Of a stretch of 64,000 nt of DNA, positions 41,763 to 50,117 are shown piece by piece. A program made the translations under genes and the position numbers. Position 1 is the first letter of the stretch. Each line of letters opens with the position of its first letter. Source of the stretch: Flavobacteriales bacterium UBA2306 (lineage in GTDB: Bacteria; Bacteroidota; Bacteroidia; Flavobacteriales; Weeksellaceae). Where the stretch lies: positions 552,712 to 616,711 of the forward strand of contig DDVS01000001.1 in the NCBI GenBank assembly GCA_002345565.1, read 5' to 3'. The notes beneath the pieces are model-generated. The model saw nothing but the letters and a program-made list of their open reading frames with translations. It did no database searches and had not been told where the DNA came from.

Positions 41763-42056
41763 CTAGTCCTCCCCGAAGTTCTGATCATAAAACAACTTCA
41801 AAAGATCCAGTTGTATCAGCACTGGGTGGTAGCGGTATTGCCCCTCCACCTTCACCGCATGGATGTGTTTCTTTTGGCGGCAATGGCGGATGCTCCGCTC
41901 AGACAGCTTCAGCAGCTTCGCAGCCTCCTCAGGATACAGCCACTCGCCGCGAGATACCATCATATTCAAAAACGTCTCCGGATCGCTCAGATCGCTGGTG
42001 ATACTTTCCCAATTGTGTTTCAGGATGTCTCGTGTAAAATCTGTAGATAATTTCAT
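41763..42056 (-). CDS. helix-turn-helix DNA-binding protein (excisionase-like)
   Basis: A 97-residue protein whose central part (EWLYPEEAAKLLKLSERSIRHCRQKKHIHAVKVEGQYRYHP) is a winged-helix of the MerR/excisionase (HTH_17) type: the helix pair is at about residues 40-58 and the wing Tyr-Arg-Tyr pair follows. Such proteins are excisionases of mobile elements or small regulators. It lies upstream of the restriction operon and faces DUF6266 across a 318-base intergenic region that carries a good promoter for it (42089-42096). The ATG at 42056 excludes a hydrophobic N-terminal stretch unlike the family. Confidence 0.75.
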   Translation of the reverse strand: MKLSTDFTRDILKHNWESITSDLSDPETFLNMMVSRGEWLYPEEAAKLLKLSERSIRHCRQKKHIHAVKVEGQYRYHPVLIQLDLLKLFYDQNFGED

Positions 42057-42088
42057 AATATATAAGTTTTTTTGGTGATTAATTAAAA

Positions 42089-42119
42089 CAAATATACAAC
42101 TTATTATCAATCAACACAA
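42089..42119 (-). promoter_or_regulatory. promoter of the HTH gene
   Basis: Minus-strand TATATTTG (42089-42096) with TTG 20 bases upstream (42117-42119), a close match to the Bacteroidota TTG-N19-TAnnTTTG promoter. Confidence 0.6.
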
Positions 42120-42212
42120 TACACCTTTTTCCGTATTTTTAACCCACGCAATCTAAAAGCCAAACCCACCTCTCCACCACCTTTGTAGTCCCCCAGCAGT
42201 GCCTATAGAAAA

Positions 42213-42256
42213 GATACAGAAAGGATATAAAAACGATATAGAAAGGATATAAAAAC
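42213..42256 (+). repeat. 22-bp tandem repeat in the HTH/DUF6266 intergenic region
   Basis: Two head-to-tail copies of GATA(C/T)AGAAAGGATATAAAA plus AC (42213-42234 and 42235-42256). Apart from this and the HTH promoter I see nothing else in 42057-42374. Confidence 0.7.
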
Positions 42257-42374
42257 ACATCCAAAAGGGCAATTCACAGCAATTGATGGCTATTTAAAGC
42301 AAAAAATGACACAACGGCAAAGTCACCCTTTTTTCAATATACCTTTACACTACAAACAAACAAAATTTTTAATT

Positions 42375-43019
42375 ATGTCAAAATTAGACGATTCATTGCT
42401 TAGTGGCTCCAGAGGACGCACTGGCAGATTAGTAGTAGCAAATGTGAACGGGATCGAGATCCTAAAAGTTCGCCCTAGAAAATCCAAAAAAGAGCTTTCC
42501 CTAAAACAGGAACTCGTCCAAGAAAGAATGAAAAACTGCTACATCTTTCTAGAGTCCTACAAAGCCTACGCTTGCCAATTCTTCGGAAACCACGTCGGCC
42601 TGCAATCCCAATTCAACCAGGCTATGGCAAACCTCATGGGTAACTTCCAGTTAGATTACGACGCGCAGCAGATCAACATCCTCTACCCCAAAATCCAATT
42701 CTCAAAAGGTCCGCTACTCGCGCCCATCGCAACGGCCATTTCATCACCTGCAGCACAGCAGATTAAGGTAGAATGGTATAACAATGCTGGAGGAAACAGA
42801 AACCGAGAAGCAGATCAGATCCAGATCCTCTGCGCTATAGAAGAACAGCAAGACACCATTCTGTTCCAAAACCAAGCACAAAGATCAGACCTGGAGGCCA
42901 CTTTCACACTCCCTCCCACGGCCTCTGGCAAAACGGCACACATCTACATCGCATTCCTAGACGGTACAGGCACCATAGCCTCCAACTCGTCATACGTAGG
43001 TCAAATAACAGTTCTTTAG
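42375..43019 (+). CDS. DUF6266 family protein
   Basis: A 214-residue protein beginning MSKLDDSLLSGSRGRTGRLV, which matches the Bacteroidota DUF6266 family (N-terminal 'G..G..G..V......G...V...P...' pattern). The family's function is unknown; members usually have a beta-sandwich C-terminal half, here ending IAFLDGTGTIASNSSYVGQI. No signal peptide is seen. The region is richer in GC than neighbouring genes, which hints at transfer. The ATG at 42375 is chosen over an upstream start because the family begins there. Confidence 0.75.
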   Translation: MSKLDDSLLSGSRGRTGRLVVANVNGIEILKVRPRKSKKELSLKQELVQERMKNCYIFLESYKAYACQFFGNHVGLQSQFNQAMANLMGNFQLDYDAQQINILYPKIQFSKGPLLAPIATAISSPAAQQIKVEWYNNAGGNRNREADQIQILCAIEEQQDTILFQNQAQRSDLEATFTLPPTASGKTAHIYIAFLDGTGTIASNSSYVGQITVL

Positions 43020-43038
43020 TGCTGTTGCTTACTTTCCC

Positions 43039-43069
43039 GCAAGCACCCCTCAAAAGGTGCTTGCTTTTT
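43039..43069 (+). terminator. terminator of the DUF6266 gene
   Basis: GCAAGCACC and GGTGCTTGC form a perfect nine-base stem with an eight-base loop, followed by T5. Confidence 0.85.
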
Positions 43070-43164
43070 ATATCAAAAACCGATTTTCTACACCCATTCT
43101 CAAAAACATCAAAATCACCTTCCTTCATCCTTATAAATATTACGATTTCTCAAATTCTTATCAC

Positions 43165-43172
43165 TATCTTTG
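43165..43172 (+). promoter_or_regulatory. -7 element of tyrS
   Basis: TATCTTTG, 20 bases before the tyrS ATG at 43193; this and the terminator upstream fix the start against longer frames. Confidence 0.6.
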
Positions 43173-43192
43173 CCCCTAAATTTTTTAAGACA

Positions 43193-44488
43193 ATGAATGC
43201 ATTTATAGAAGAGCTACAATGGCGTGGACTTTTTTCTGACATGACACCGGGAACGGAAGATCAACTGAATAAAGAAATGACAAAAGCTTACATTGGGTTT
43301 GACCCCACTGCAGATTCTTTGCATATCGGAAGCCTTATCCAGATCAAAATCCTGGCCCACTTCCAGCAGCACGGTCATCAGCCGATCGCCCTGGTGGGCG
43401 GCGCAACAGGAATGATTGGAGACCCTTCCGGCAAATCCGCAGAACGTAATCTTTTGAGCGAAGAAACCCTTCTCTATTATGTGGATTGTCTCAAAAACCA
43501 ATTATCCAGATTTCTGGAATTTGACGGCGATGGGGATAACAAAGCCATTCTTGTCAACAACTACGATTGGATGAAAAACTTCACATTCCTAGATTTTGCA
43601 AAAAACATCGGAAAGCACATTACCGTGAATTATATGATGGCGAAAGATTCTGTCAAAAAACGTTTCTCCGGAGAATCTGGCGTTGACGGGATGAGTTTTA
43701 CCGAATTCACCTACCAATTGTTACAAGGCTACGATTACCTTCACCTTTACCAAAACGAAGGGGTCAAACTTCAAATGGGAGGTTCTGACCAATGGGGAAA
43801 TATCACGACAGGAACAGAATTAATCAGAAGAAAAGCGCAAGGTGAAGCTTATGCTCTTACAGTTCCTTTGATCACTAAAGCGGATGGTTCCAAATTCGGG
43901 AAGTCTGAAAGTGGAGAGAATTATTGGCTGGATGCTAAAAAAACATCGCCTTACAAATTCTACCAATTCTGGCTCAATGCCACGGACGACGATGCCGAAA
44001 GATTCATTAAATTCTACACTTTTCTTCCGAAAGAAGAGATCGAAGCTTTGATAGAGGAACATAAAACCGCTGCTCACGAACGGAAACTTCAGAAAAAGCT
44101 CGCTGAAGAAGTAACGGTTTGGGTACACGGACAAGCTGAATATGAAAAAGCATTGAAAGCAACACAAATTCTTTTCGGACAATCTACAGCTGAGGATCTT
44201 GTAAGTCTTGATGAAGAATTGTTCCTTCAGGTTTTTGATGGAGTGCCACAAAAAGAAATTTCAAAATCAGAAGTTGTTGGAAGCAATATTGTAGATTTGA
44301 TTTCAGAAAAATCTGGTTTCCTAAAATCTAAAGGTGAGGCTAAAAGAGAATTAGCCGGGAACTCTATTTCTGTCAATAAAACCAAAGTTGGAGAAGATTT
44401 CTCGGTTTCCGAAAGTGATTTGATTGATGGCAAATTTCTTCTTCTTCAAAAAGGAAAGAAAAACTACTTCATTGTAAAAGCAATGTAA
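43193..44488 (+). CDS. tyrS: tyrosyl-tRNA synthetase
   Basis: A 431-residue class I aminoacyl-tRNA synthetase charging tRNA-Tyr. The ATP-binding HIGH-type motif appears as DPTADSLHIGS (about residues 39-49), the tyrosine-binding QGYDYLHLY and GGSDQWGNI are intact, and the KMSKS-type loop is K-F-G-K-S (about 236). The C-terminal S4-like domain (DLISEKSGFLKSKGEAKREL, SVNKTKVG) binds tRNA. The ATG at 43193 is preferred to a frame opening at 43019, which would code across a terminator and promoter. Confidence 0.97.
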   Translation: MNAFIEELQWRGLFSDMTPGTEDQLNKEMTKAYIGFDPTADSLHIGSLIQIKILAHFQQHGHQPIALVGGATGMIGDPSGKSAERNLLSEETLLYYVDCLKNQLSRFLEFDGDGDNKAILVNNYDWMKNFTFLDFAKNIGKHITVNYMMAKDSVKKRFSGESGVDGMSFTEFTYQLLQGYDYLHLYQNEGVKLQMGGSDQWGNITTGTELIRRKAQGEAYALTVPLITKADGSKFGKSESGENYWLDAKKTSPYKFYQFWLNATDDDAERFIKFYTFLPKEEIEALIEEHKTAAHERKLQKKLAEEVTVWVHGQAEYEKALKATQILFGQSTAEDLVSLDEELFLQVFDGVPQKEISKSEVVGSNIVDLISEKSGFLKSKGEAKRELAGNSISVNKTKVGEDFSVSESDLIDGKFLLLQKGKKNYFIVKAM

Positions 44489-44527
44489 GATTTATTAGTA
44501 TTAATATATTTCAATTTCATTTCATAA

Positions 44528-45280
44528 ATGGCAATTATCATCTTTATCATTGTACTTTGGTACTCCGGTTTGTTTTTTCAAACATTTTTCCTGCACCGTT
44601 ATGCGGCTCACCAAACCTTTAAAATGTCAAAATTTGGGGAGAAATTATGTTATGTCCTCACTTGGATTACGCAAGGTTCCAATTATCTTTCAGCTTATGG
44701 CTACGGCGTAATGCACAGATTGCACCACGCTTATGCAGACACGGAGAAAGATCCGCATTCTCCAAAATACGACGCCAACCTTTTTGCGATGATGTGGAGA
44801 ACCAAAAAAATTTATCAGCAAATCAATGAGCAAAAAGCCAAAATAGAAGATAAATTTACCAAGAACGTTCCGCAATGGAAAAGCTTTGACAGATTTGCAA
44901 GTTCCTGGGCTTCCAGAATTGGCTGGGCCGTTTTGTACACCTTGTTTTTCTTTTTCTTTGCAACCGCCTGGTGGCAATGGCTTTTGTTACCGGTGGCGTA
45001 TATGATGGCGCCTATCCACGGGGTGATTATCAACTGGTTTGGTCACATCTACGGTTATGTGAACTTCAAAGTGTCTGATACCTCCAAAAATCTTCTGAGA
45101 TTTGACTGGCTGATGATGGGAGAAGCTTATCACAACAATCACCACAAACACGGCGGAAGAGCGAACTTCGGAGGGGTAAGATGGCACGAGATTGATGTTA
45201 CGTATTGCATTATGATCCTTCTGGACAAGATGAAATTAATTAAACTGAACCCTGTCGCAGTCGTAAAAAGAGAAATTTAA
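44528..45280 (+). CDS. acyl-CoA/fatty-acid desaturase
   Basis: A 250-residue membrane di-iron desaturase that puts a double bond into acyl chains. The three His boxes are present: H-x4-H in FLHRYAAH (about 21-26), H-x2-H-H in HRLHHAY (about 62-66) and H-x2-H-H in HNNHHKHG (about 198-203). Hydrophobic segments at about 1-20, 137-157 and 163-180 fit the usual membrane topology. It is short relative to eukaryotic enzymes but normal for this bacterial group. It converges with the 2OG oxygenase gene across a bidirectional terminator. Confidence 0.9.
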   Translation: MAIIIFIIVLWYSGLFFQTFFLHRYAAHQTFKMSKFGEKLCYVLTWITQGSNYLSAYGYGVMHRLHHAYADTEKDPHSPKYDANLFAMMWRTKKIYQQINEQKAKIEDKFTKNVPQWKSFDRFASSWASRIGWAVLYTLFFFFFATAWWQWLLLPVAYMMAPIHGVIINWFGHIYGYVNFKVSDTSKNLLRFDWLMMGEAYHNNHHKHGGRANFGGVRWHEIDVTYCIMILLDKMKLIKLNPVAVVKREI

Positions 45281-45346
45281 AACGTTTGATAATCTTTATG
45301 AATGATCATTTTAGATGGTGTTCCAAAATAAATCATCAGAATAAAA

Positions 45347-45375
45347 AAATACCGTTGACAACATCAACGGTATTT
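45347..45375. terminator. bidirectional terminator
   Basis: AAATACCGTTGA and TCAACGGTATTT pair perfectly around CAACA between the convergent desaturase and oxygenase genes. Confidence 0.88.
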
Positions 45376-45395
45376 CTTATTTTAACAGGTATCAA

Positions 45396-46346
45396 TTAGA
45401 TTTTTATCAAACCTAATTCTATTAATCTTTCTCTTAAAAATTCACCGGCTGTAGCATCCGGATACAATTTAGGGTTGTTTTCATCCACACAATTTTCCAG
45501 CGCAGCGAGTGACATATTGCTCACCGGGTGCATAAAAAACGGAATAGAATATCTGGAAGTTCCCCACAACTCTCTTGGCGGATTGACCACTCTGTGAATC
45601 GTAGATTTCAGTTTATTGTTGGTGTGTCTAGAGAGCATATCTCCCACGTTGATCATCAATTCGTCCGGTTCTGCGATGGCATCTATCCAGTCGCCATTGT
45701 GGTTTTGAACCTGAAGACCTTTTCCCTGAGAACCCATTAATAAAGTAATGAGATTGATGTCTCCGTGAGCAGCTGCTCTCACTGCATCATCCGGTTCTTC
45801 GGTAATTGGCGGATAATGAATAGGTCTTAAAATAGAGTTTCCGTCTTCAATTTTATCATCAAAATAAAACTCATCCAGACCGAGGTACAATGCCAAAGCT
45901 CTCAAAACATATTTCCCAGTTTTTTCAAGCATTTGGTAAGTCTGCTTCCCTACTTCATTAAATTTTGGAAGCTCTTCTACTTCTACATTATCCGGATATT
46001 CGCTTTTGTATTTTGAGTCATCCGAAACGTACTGTCCGAAATGCCAAAATTCTTTCAAATCTCCTTTTTTAAAACCTTTTGCGGTTTCTTTCCCGAAACC
46101 TACATAACCACGTTGTCCGCCAATGCCGGGGATTTCATACTTCTGTTTGGTTTCTGTGGGAAGTTCGAAGAAGTTTTTAACTTCTCCATAAAGATCGTCT
46201 ACGAGTTGGTCGTCCAGGAAGTGGCCTTTAAGAGCCACAAAACCAATTTCTTCGTAAGCTTTTCCGATTTCATTTACAAATTTCTGTTTGCGTTCCGGGT
46301 TGTCCGAAAGGAAATCACGCAGGTCTACACTAGGTATTTTATCCAT
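45396..46346 (-). CDS. 2-oxoglutarate/Fe(II) oxygenase, isopenicillin N synthase family
   Basis: A 316-residue non-haem iron oxygenase. A DIOX_N-type N-terminus (MDKIPSVDLRDF, AYEEIGFVALKGH) precedes the jelly-roll core with Fe ligands H-x-D in AAHGDINLI (about residues 203-205) and His in TIHRVVNPP (about 262), and the co-substrate Arg in SRYSIPFF. The natural substrate is unknown; in Bacteroidota these are widespread and not antibiotic synthases. The start at 46346 is the family-like MDKIPSVDL; ten upstream residues are dropped. Confidence 0.88.
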   Translation of the reverse strand: MDKIPSVDLRDFLSDNPERKQKFVNEIGKAYEEIGFVALKGHFLDDQLVDDLYGEVKNFFELPTETKQKYEIPGIGGQRGYVGFGKETAKGFKKGDLKEFWHFGQYVSDDSKYKSEYPDNVEVEELPKFNEVGKQTYQMLEKTGKYVLRALALYLGLDEFYFDDKIEDGNSILRPIHYPPITEEPDDAVRAAAHGDINLITLLMGSQGKGLQVQNHNGDWIDAIAEPDELMINVGDMLSRHTNNKLKSTIHRVVNPPRELWGTSRYSIPFFMHPVSNMSLAALENCVDENNPKLYPDATAGEFLRERLIELGLIKI

Positions 46347-46436
46347 TTTAGAAATTTTAGTGCCGTAAAAATACACTTTTTATGATTACACAAAAACGAT
46401 TGATAAAAACTATTCCATATTCTGAAGTCTGTTATT

Positions 46437-46444
46437 TATCTTTG
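46437..46444 (+). promoter_or_regulatory. -7 element very close to the esterase ATG
   Basis: TATCTTTG ends only four bases before the ATG at 46449, implying a leaderless or near-leaderless mRNA. Confidence 0.55.
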
Positions 46445-46448
46445 CGTT

Positions 46449-47087
46449 ATGGAATTACAATACCTCGTACGAGAACCGCAAAATATTACACCGGAAACGC
46501 CAATTCTATTTATGCTTCACGGTTATGGAAGTAATGAAGAAGATCTTTTCAGTTTTTTACCCACTTTACCGGAAGACTGGATCGTGGTAAGTTTCCGCGC
46601 GCCTAAAAACTCCAATTATGGAGGCTATGCCTGGTTTGACATTAATTTTAATGATCCGCATCAATTTATAGATGAAACTGAAGCCAATGATGCCGTAAAA
46701 TTAGTTTTAGAAAATATCTTGGCGATTACCAACAGATATGGATTAACCCATAATCCCACGCATCTTTGCGGCTTTAGCCAAGGCGGCATGATTGTGTATG
46801 CTTTGGCTTTGCAATATCCGGATTTGTTCAATAAAATTGCTTGTCTCAGCTCTTTCCCGGAAGAAAAAATGATTCCCAATATGGTGAAGGATAAAAAGAA
46901 ATATGAAAACCTTCGGTTCTTTATCTCTCATGGGATGGAAGACGCCGTAATTCCAATTGATTGGGGAAGAAAGGCAGCTGAAATCTTATATGACCTCAGC
47001 GCCTATTTTTCGTTCCGAGAATATATGACAGGACACGGCGTCAATCAGAAAAACTATCTGGACCTGATGGAGTTTTTCAAGAAATAA
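46449..47087 (+). CDS. alpha/beta-hydrolase, carboxylesterase/phospholipase type
   Basis: A 212-residue serine hydrolase of the phospholipase/carboxylesterase group. It has HGYGSNEEDLF near the N-terminus (oxyanion hole), the nucleophile elbow G-F-S-Q-G-G (Ser about 117), Asp in GMEDAVIP and His in TGHGVN near the C-terminus. It cleaves short-chain esters or possibly lysophospholipid acyl bonds. The gene is followed 22 bases later by the Crp/Fnr regulator on the same strand, and no terminator separates them. Confidence 0.88.
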   Translation: MELQYLVREPQNITPETPILFMLHGYGSNEEDLFSFLPTLPEDWIVVSFRAPKNSNYGGYAWFDINFNDPHQFIDETEANDAVKLVLENILAITNRYGLTHNPTHLCGFSQGGMIVYALALQYPDLFNKIACLSSFPEEKMIPNMVKDKKKYENLRFFISHGMEDAVIPIDWGRKAAEILYDLSAYFSFREYMTGHGVNQKNYLDLMEFFKK

Positions 47088-47109
47088 GTTGAGTCTAAAT
47101 CAAAATAAA

Positions 47110-47739
47110 ATGCAAGATTCCATACTTTCTTCAGAATTTACTTCGTCGCCAGAGCTTGTAGATAAATTGTACCAAAATGGTATCACAAAGACTTATCACG
47201 AAGGCGATATTATTCTTGATGAGAATGCATCTATACGCTCCATTCCTATTGTAATGAAAGGGATGATTAAAGTAATCCGTACTGAGGAAGACGGTCGTGA
47301 GATTTTACTATATTATATCAAAGCGGGTGAAAGCTGCATTATGTCTTTTCTTGGCGGAATGCATAAAGAAAAAAGCATCGTAAAAGCGGAAGTAGAAGAA
47401 GATGCCGAAATTTTGTTTTTGACGGTGGATAAAGTTTCGCTTTTCATCAAGGAACATCCCGAATGGCTGGATTATATTTTTAGGCTGTATCATAAACGCT
47501 TTGAAGAATTGCTGGATATTATCAACGCTATTGCTTTCAAAAAAGTAGATGAAAGACTTCTGAATCTGCTGTATAAAAAATCCTCAAACTTAGGTTCAAA
47601 AACCATTATTGTTACCCACGAACAGCTCGCCAACGAACTCGGAACAGCAAGAGTGGTCGTTTCCAGACTTCTGAAACAGCTGGAAGATTCAGGAAAACTG
47701 AAACTTGGACGAAACAAAATCATAATTTCAGAAAATTAA
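47110..47739 (+). CDS. Crp/Fnr-family regulator of the sulfur module
   Basis: A 209-residue transcription factor with an N-terminal cyclic-nucleotide-binding-type beta-roll (KTYHEGDIILDENASIRSIPIVMKGMIKVIR) and a C-terminal Crp-type winged helix (VTHEQLANELGTARVVVSRLLKQLEDSGKLKLGRNKI, recognition helix about 175-190). No Fnr-type Cys cluster is present, although a single Cys (GESCIMSF) sits where an effector could act. It lies immediately upstream of TauE/SafE, CstB-like and YeeE/YedE genes, whose promoters carry two identical 21-bp palindromes. It is very probably their regulator and senses sulfide, persulfide or redox state; this is inferred. Confidence 0.88.
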   Translation: MQDSILSSEFTSSPELVDKLYQNGITKTYHEGDIILDENASIRSIPIVMKGMIKVIRTEEDGREILLYYIKAGESCIMSFLGGMHKEKSIVKAEVEEDAEILFLTVDKVSLFIKEHPEWLDYIFRLYHKRFEELLDIINAIAFKKVDERLLNLLYKKSSNLGSKTIIVTHEQLANELGTARVVVSRLLKQLEDSGKLKLGRNKIIISEN

Positions 47740-47748
47740 TAATCCTTA

Positions 47749-47769
47749 TGTAACAAAAGTAGCGGTACA
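47749..47769 (+). promoter_or_regulatory. Crp/Fnr-type operator 1 (upstream of TauE/SafE gene)
   Basis: TGTAAC-N9-GGTACA, a 21-bp near-palindrome (five of six arm positions pair), inside a 25-bp block (47745-47769) that is repeated without a change before the CstB-like gene. It is 44 bases before the TauE ATG. Confidence 0.75.
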
Positions 47770-47813
47770 CATTCTTCAGGATTTCCAATTTTGCATCATA
47801 AATAAAAAAGCAA

Positions 47814-48608
47814 ATGGAAATTTTTGGCTACATCGCATCCGTTTTAATTGGAATTTCTTTAGGTTTAATCGGTGGCGGCGGAAGTATTCTTACCGTTCCC
47901 GTATTGGTCTATCTTTTTGGTCTGGATGCATTTTTGGCGACAGAATATTCACTTTTCATTGTTAGAATCAGCAGTGTTGTGGGCTCTTTTTCTTACTTTA
48001 AAAAAGGTCTGGTTAATCTGAAAACGGCTTTCGTGTTTGGAATTCCTTCTATTATCTCCATTTTTCTTACCCGAAATTATCTCGTTCCACTTATTCCTAA
48101 TGAAGTCTTCCGCATTAATAATTTTGTGGTGACTAAGAATATTTTTCTGCTTCTCCTTTTTGCCGGTTTAATGATTTTGGCGTCGTATAAAATGATTCAG
48201 AAAAGCCCCGAATTACAATTACAAACTGTAAATTTTAATAAAAACAAAACACTTTTGGCAGCAAGCGAAGGTTCTGTTGTGGGAATTCTTACCGGACTTG
48301 TTGGCGCCGGTGGCGGATTTATGATTATTCCGGCTCTTGTCAATTTACTTAAAACACCTATGAAAGTAGCCATCGGAACTTCTCTGGTGATTATTGCTCT
48401 CAATTCACTTATTGGTTTTTTCTCATCGGTAAAAAATGTAGAAATCGACTGGAAACTTTTAAGTACAATTTCGTCCATTGCCATTATCGGAATCATCATT
48501 GGTGCGCAACTTTCAAAAAAGATTGACGGCAAAAAACTGAAACCTGCTTTCGGGTGGTTTATTCTCGTGATGGGAATTTACATTATCGTGAAAGAATTAT
48601 TCATCTAA
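47814..48608 (+). CDS. TauE/SafE-family permease (sulfite/sulfur-compound exporter)
   Basis: A 264-residue membrane protein with about eight hydrophobic segments in two homologous halves. Each half starts with the family's glycine-rich turn: GLIGGGGSILTVP (residues ~18-30) and VGAGGGFMIIPAL (~163-175). Such permeases export sulfite, sulfoacetate or other organosulfur anions. The position between a Crp/Fnr gene and the persulfide dioxygenase suggests it expels sulfite or thiosulfate made during sulfide detoxification. It has its own operator. Confidence 0.88.
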   Translation: MEIFGYIASVLIGISLGLIGGGGSILTVPVLVYLFGLDAFLATEYSLFIVRISSVVGSFSYFKKGLVNLKTAFVFGIPSIISIFLTRNYLVPLIPNEVFRINNFVVTKNIFLLLLFAGLMILASYKMIQKSPELQLQTVNFNKNKTLLAASEGSVVGILTGLVGAGGGFMIIPALVNLLKTPMKVAIGTSLVIIALNSLIGFFSSVKNVEIDWKLLSTISSIAIIGIIIGAQLSKKIDGKKLKPAFGWFILVMGIYIIVKELFI

Positions 48609-48618
48609 AAACGCTTAT

Positions 48619-48639
48619 GTAACAAAAGTAGCGGTACAG
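48619..48639 (+). promoter_or_regulatory. Crp/Fnr-type operator 2 (upstream of CstB-like gene)
   Basis: The second exact copy of the TGTAAC-N9-GGTACA palindrome (identical block 48615-48639), 55 bases before the CstB-like ATG. Confidence 0.75.
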
Positions 48640-48693
48640 AAATTTCTAAACCCTCAACTTTGTATCAATAAAAAACTTAAAAAAATTATCACA

Positions 48694-50106
48694 ATGAATA
48701 TAGAACAAATTTATACAGGATGTCTTGCTCAAGGCGCTTATTACATTGTTTCAAACGGAGAAGCAGCGATTATCGACCCGTTAAGAGAAACGCAACCTTA
48801 CATTCACAGATTGCAAAAAGACGGCGTTGTTTTGAAATATATTTTTGAAACCCACTTTCACGCAGATTTTGTGAGCGGTCATTTGGATTTGAGCAAAAAA
48901 ACAAAAGCGCCAATCGTTTACGGTCCAACGGCAAAACCCGAATTTGAAGCGATTATCGCGGAAGACAATCAGATTTTTGAAGTAGGAAATATCAAAATTA
49001 AAATCCTTCACACGCCCGGTCATACGATGGAAAGTTCATCTTTTTTATTAATGGATGAGAACGGAAAAGAAACAGCATTATTCAGTGGAGATACTTTATT
49101 TTTGGGTGATGTTGGAAGACCCGATTTGGCACAAAAAGCAGCAAATCTTACACAGGAAGAATTGGCAGGTTTGCTTTACGACAGTTTGTATGAGAAAATA
49201 TTACCGTTAAATGATGACATTATTGTTTATCCGGCACACGGAGCGGGTTCTGCCTGCGGAAAAAATATGCAGAAAGAAACGCTCGACAGTTTGGGAAATC
49301 AGAAAAAAACAAACTATGCGCTTAACCAAAAAGATAAGGAAAGTTTTATAAAATCTGTTACAGACGGGCTTCTTCCGCCACCGGCTTATTTTGGGATGAA
49401 TGTTTCGATGAACAAAAAAGGCTACGAAAGTTTTGATGAAGTTTTATCGAAAGGGCTTCACGCACTGTCACCAGACGAATTTGAAGAAATGGCGGAACAC
49501 AGCGGAGCATTATTATTAGATGTCAGAAACAACAATGATTTTTCCAAAGGTTTCATTCCACAATCTGTAAATATTGGTTTAGACGGTGACTTTGCACCTT
49601 GGGTTGGAGCACTCATTGTAGATGTACAGCAACCGATTTTATTAATCACTGACGAAAATCAGGAAGAAGAAACCGTTACCAGATTGAGCCGTGTAGGTTT
49701 TGATAATGTCATCGGTTTTTTAAAAGGCGGTTTCAATGCGTGGAATAACAGTGGTAAAGAAATCGATACTGTGAATAGAATTTCCGCGCAGGAATTTGAG
49801 AAAGAAATCTCAGGAAAAGAGGTAAAAATTATCGATGTGAGAAAAGAATCCGAATACGAAGCAGAACACGTAGATGAAGCTTTCAACAAGCCTTTAGCTT
49901 ATATCAATCAATGGATTAACACATTAGATTCCAAAGAACATTTCTACCTTCATTGTGCTGGTGGCTACAGAAGTATGATGGCTGCAAGTATTTTGCAGGC
50001 AAGAGGATTCAGAAATTTTAGCGAAATTGCAGGAGGTTTTGGCGAAATTGCAAAAACGGGAGTTCCGAAAAGCGATTTTGTTTGTCAGAGTAAAGTTTTA
50101 AATTAA
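48694..50106 (+). CDS. CstB-like persulfide dioxygenase with two rhodanese domains
   Basis: A 470-residue fusion. The N-terminal metallo-beta-lactamase domain has the ETHE1-type iron site T-H-F-H-A-D (about residues 54-59), His in HTPGHTMESS (~112), Asp in FSGDTLFLGDVGRPD and His in YPAHGAGSACGK (~178). It is followed by a rhodanese-homology domain without a catalytic Cys (LLLDVRNNNDFSKGF, ~275-350) and an active rhodanese with L-H-C-A-G-G-Y-R-S (Cys about 430). This order matches CstB of Staphylococcus, which oxidises persulfide and yields thiosulfate or sulfite. Operon partners are the split YeeE/YedE transporter genes. Confidence 0.9.
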   Translation: MNIEQIYTGCLAQGAYYIVSNGEAAIIDPLRETQPYIHRLQKDGVVLKYIFETHFHADFVSGHLDLSKKTKAPIVYGPTAKPEFEAIIAEDNQIFEVGNIKIKILHTPGHTMESSSFLLMDENGKETALFSGDTLFLGDVGRPDLAQKAANLTQEELAGLLYDSLYEKILPLNDDIIVYPAHGAGSACGKNMQKETLDSLGNQKKTNYALNQKDKESFIKSVTDGLLPPPAYFGMNVSMNKKGYESFDEVLSKGLHALSPDEFEEMAEHSGALLLDVRNNNDFSKGFIPQSVNIGLDGDFAPWVGALIVDVQQPILLITDENQEEETVTRLSRVGFDNVIGFLKGGFNAWNNSGKEIDTVNRISAQEFEKEISGKEVKIIDVRKESEYEAEHVDEAFNKPLAYINQWINTLDSKEHFYLHCAGGYRSMMAASILQARGFRNFSEIAGGFGEIAKTGVPKSDFVCQSKVLN

Positions 50107-50117
50107 AAATAGAATTA

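Noticed and set aside
43019..43192. Longer N-terminus for tyrosyl-tRNA synthetase
   Set aside because: The added frame crosses a terminator (43039-43069) and the promoter; the enzyme is full length from 43193.
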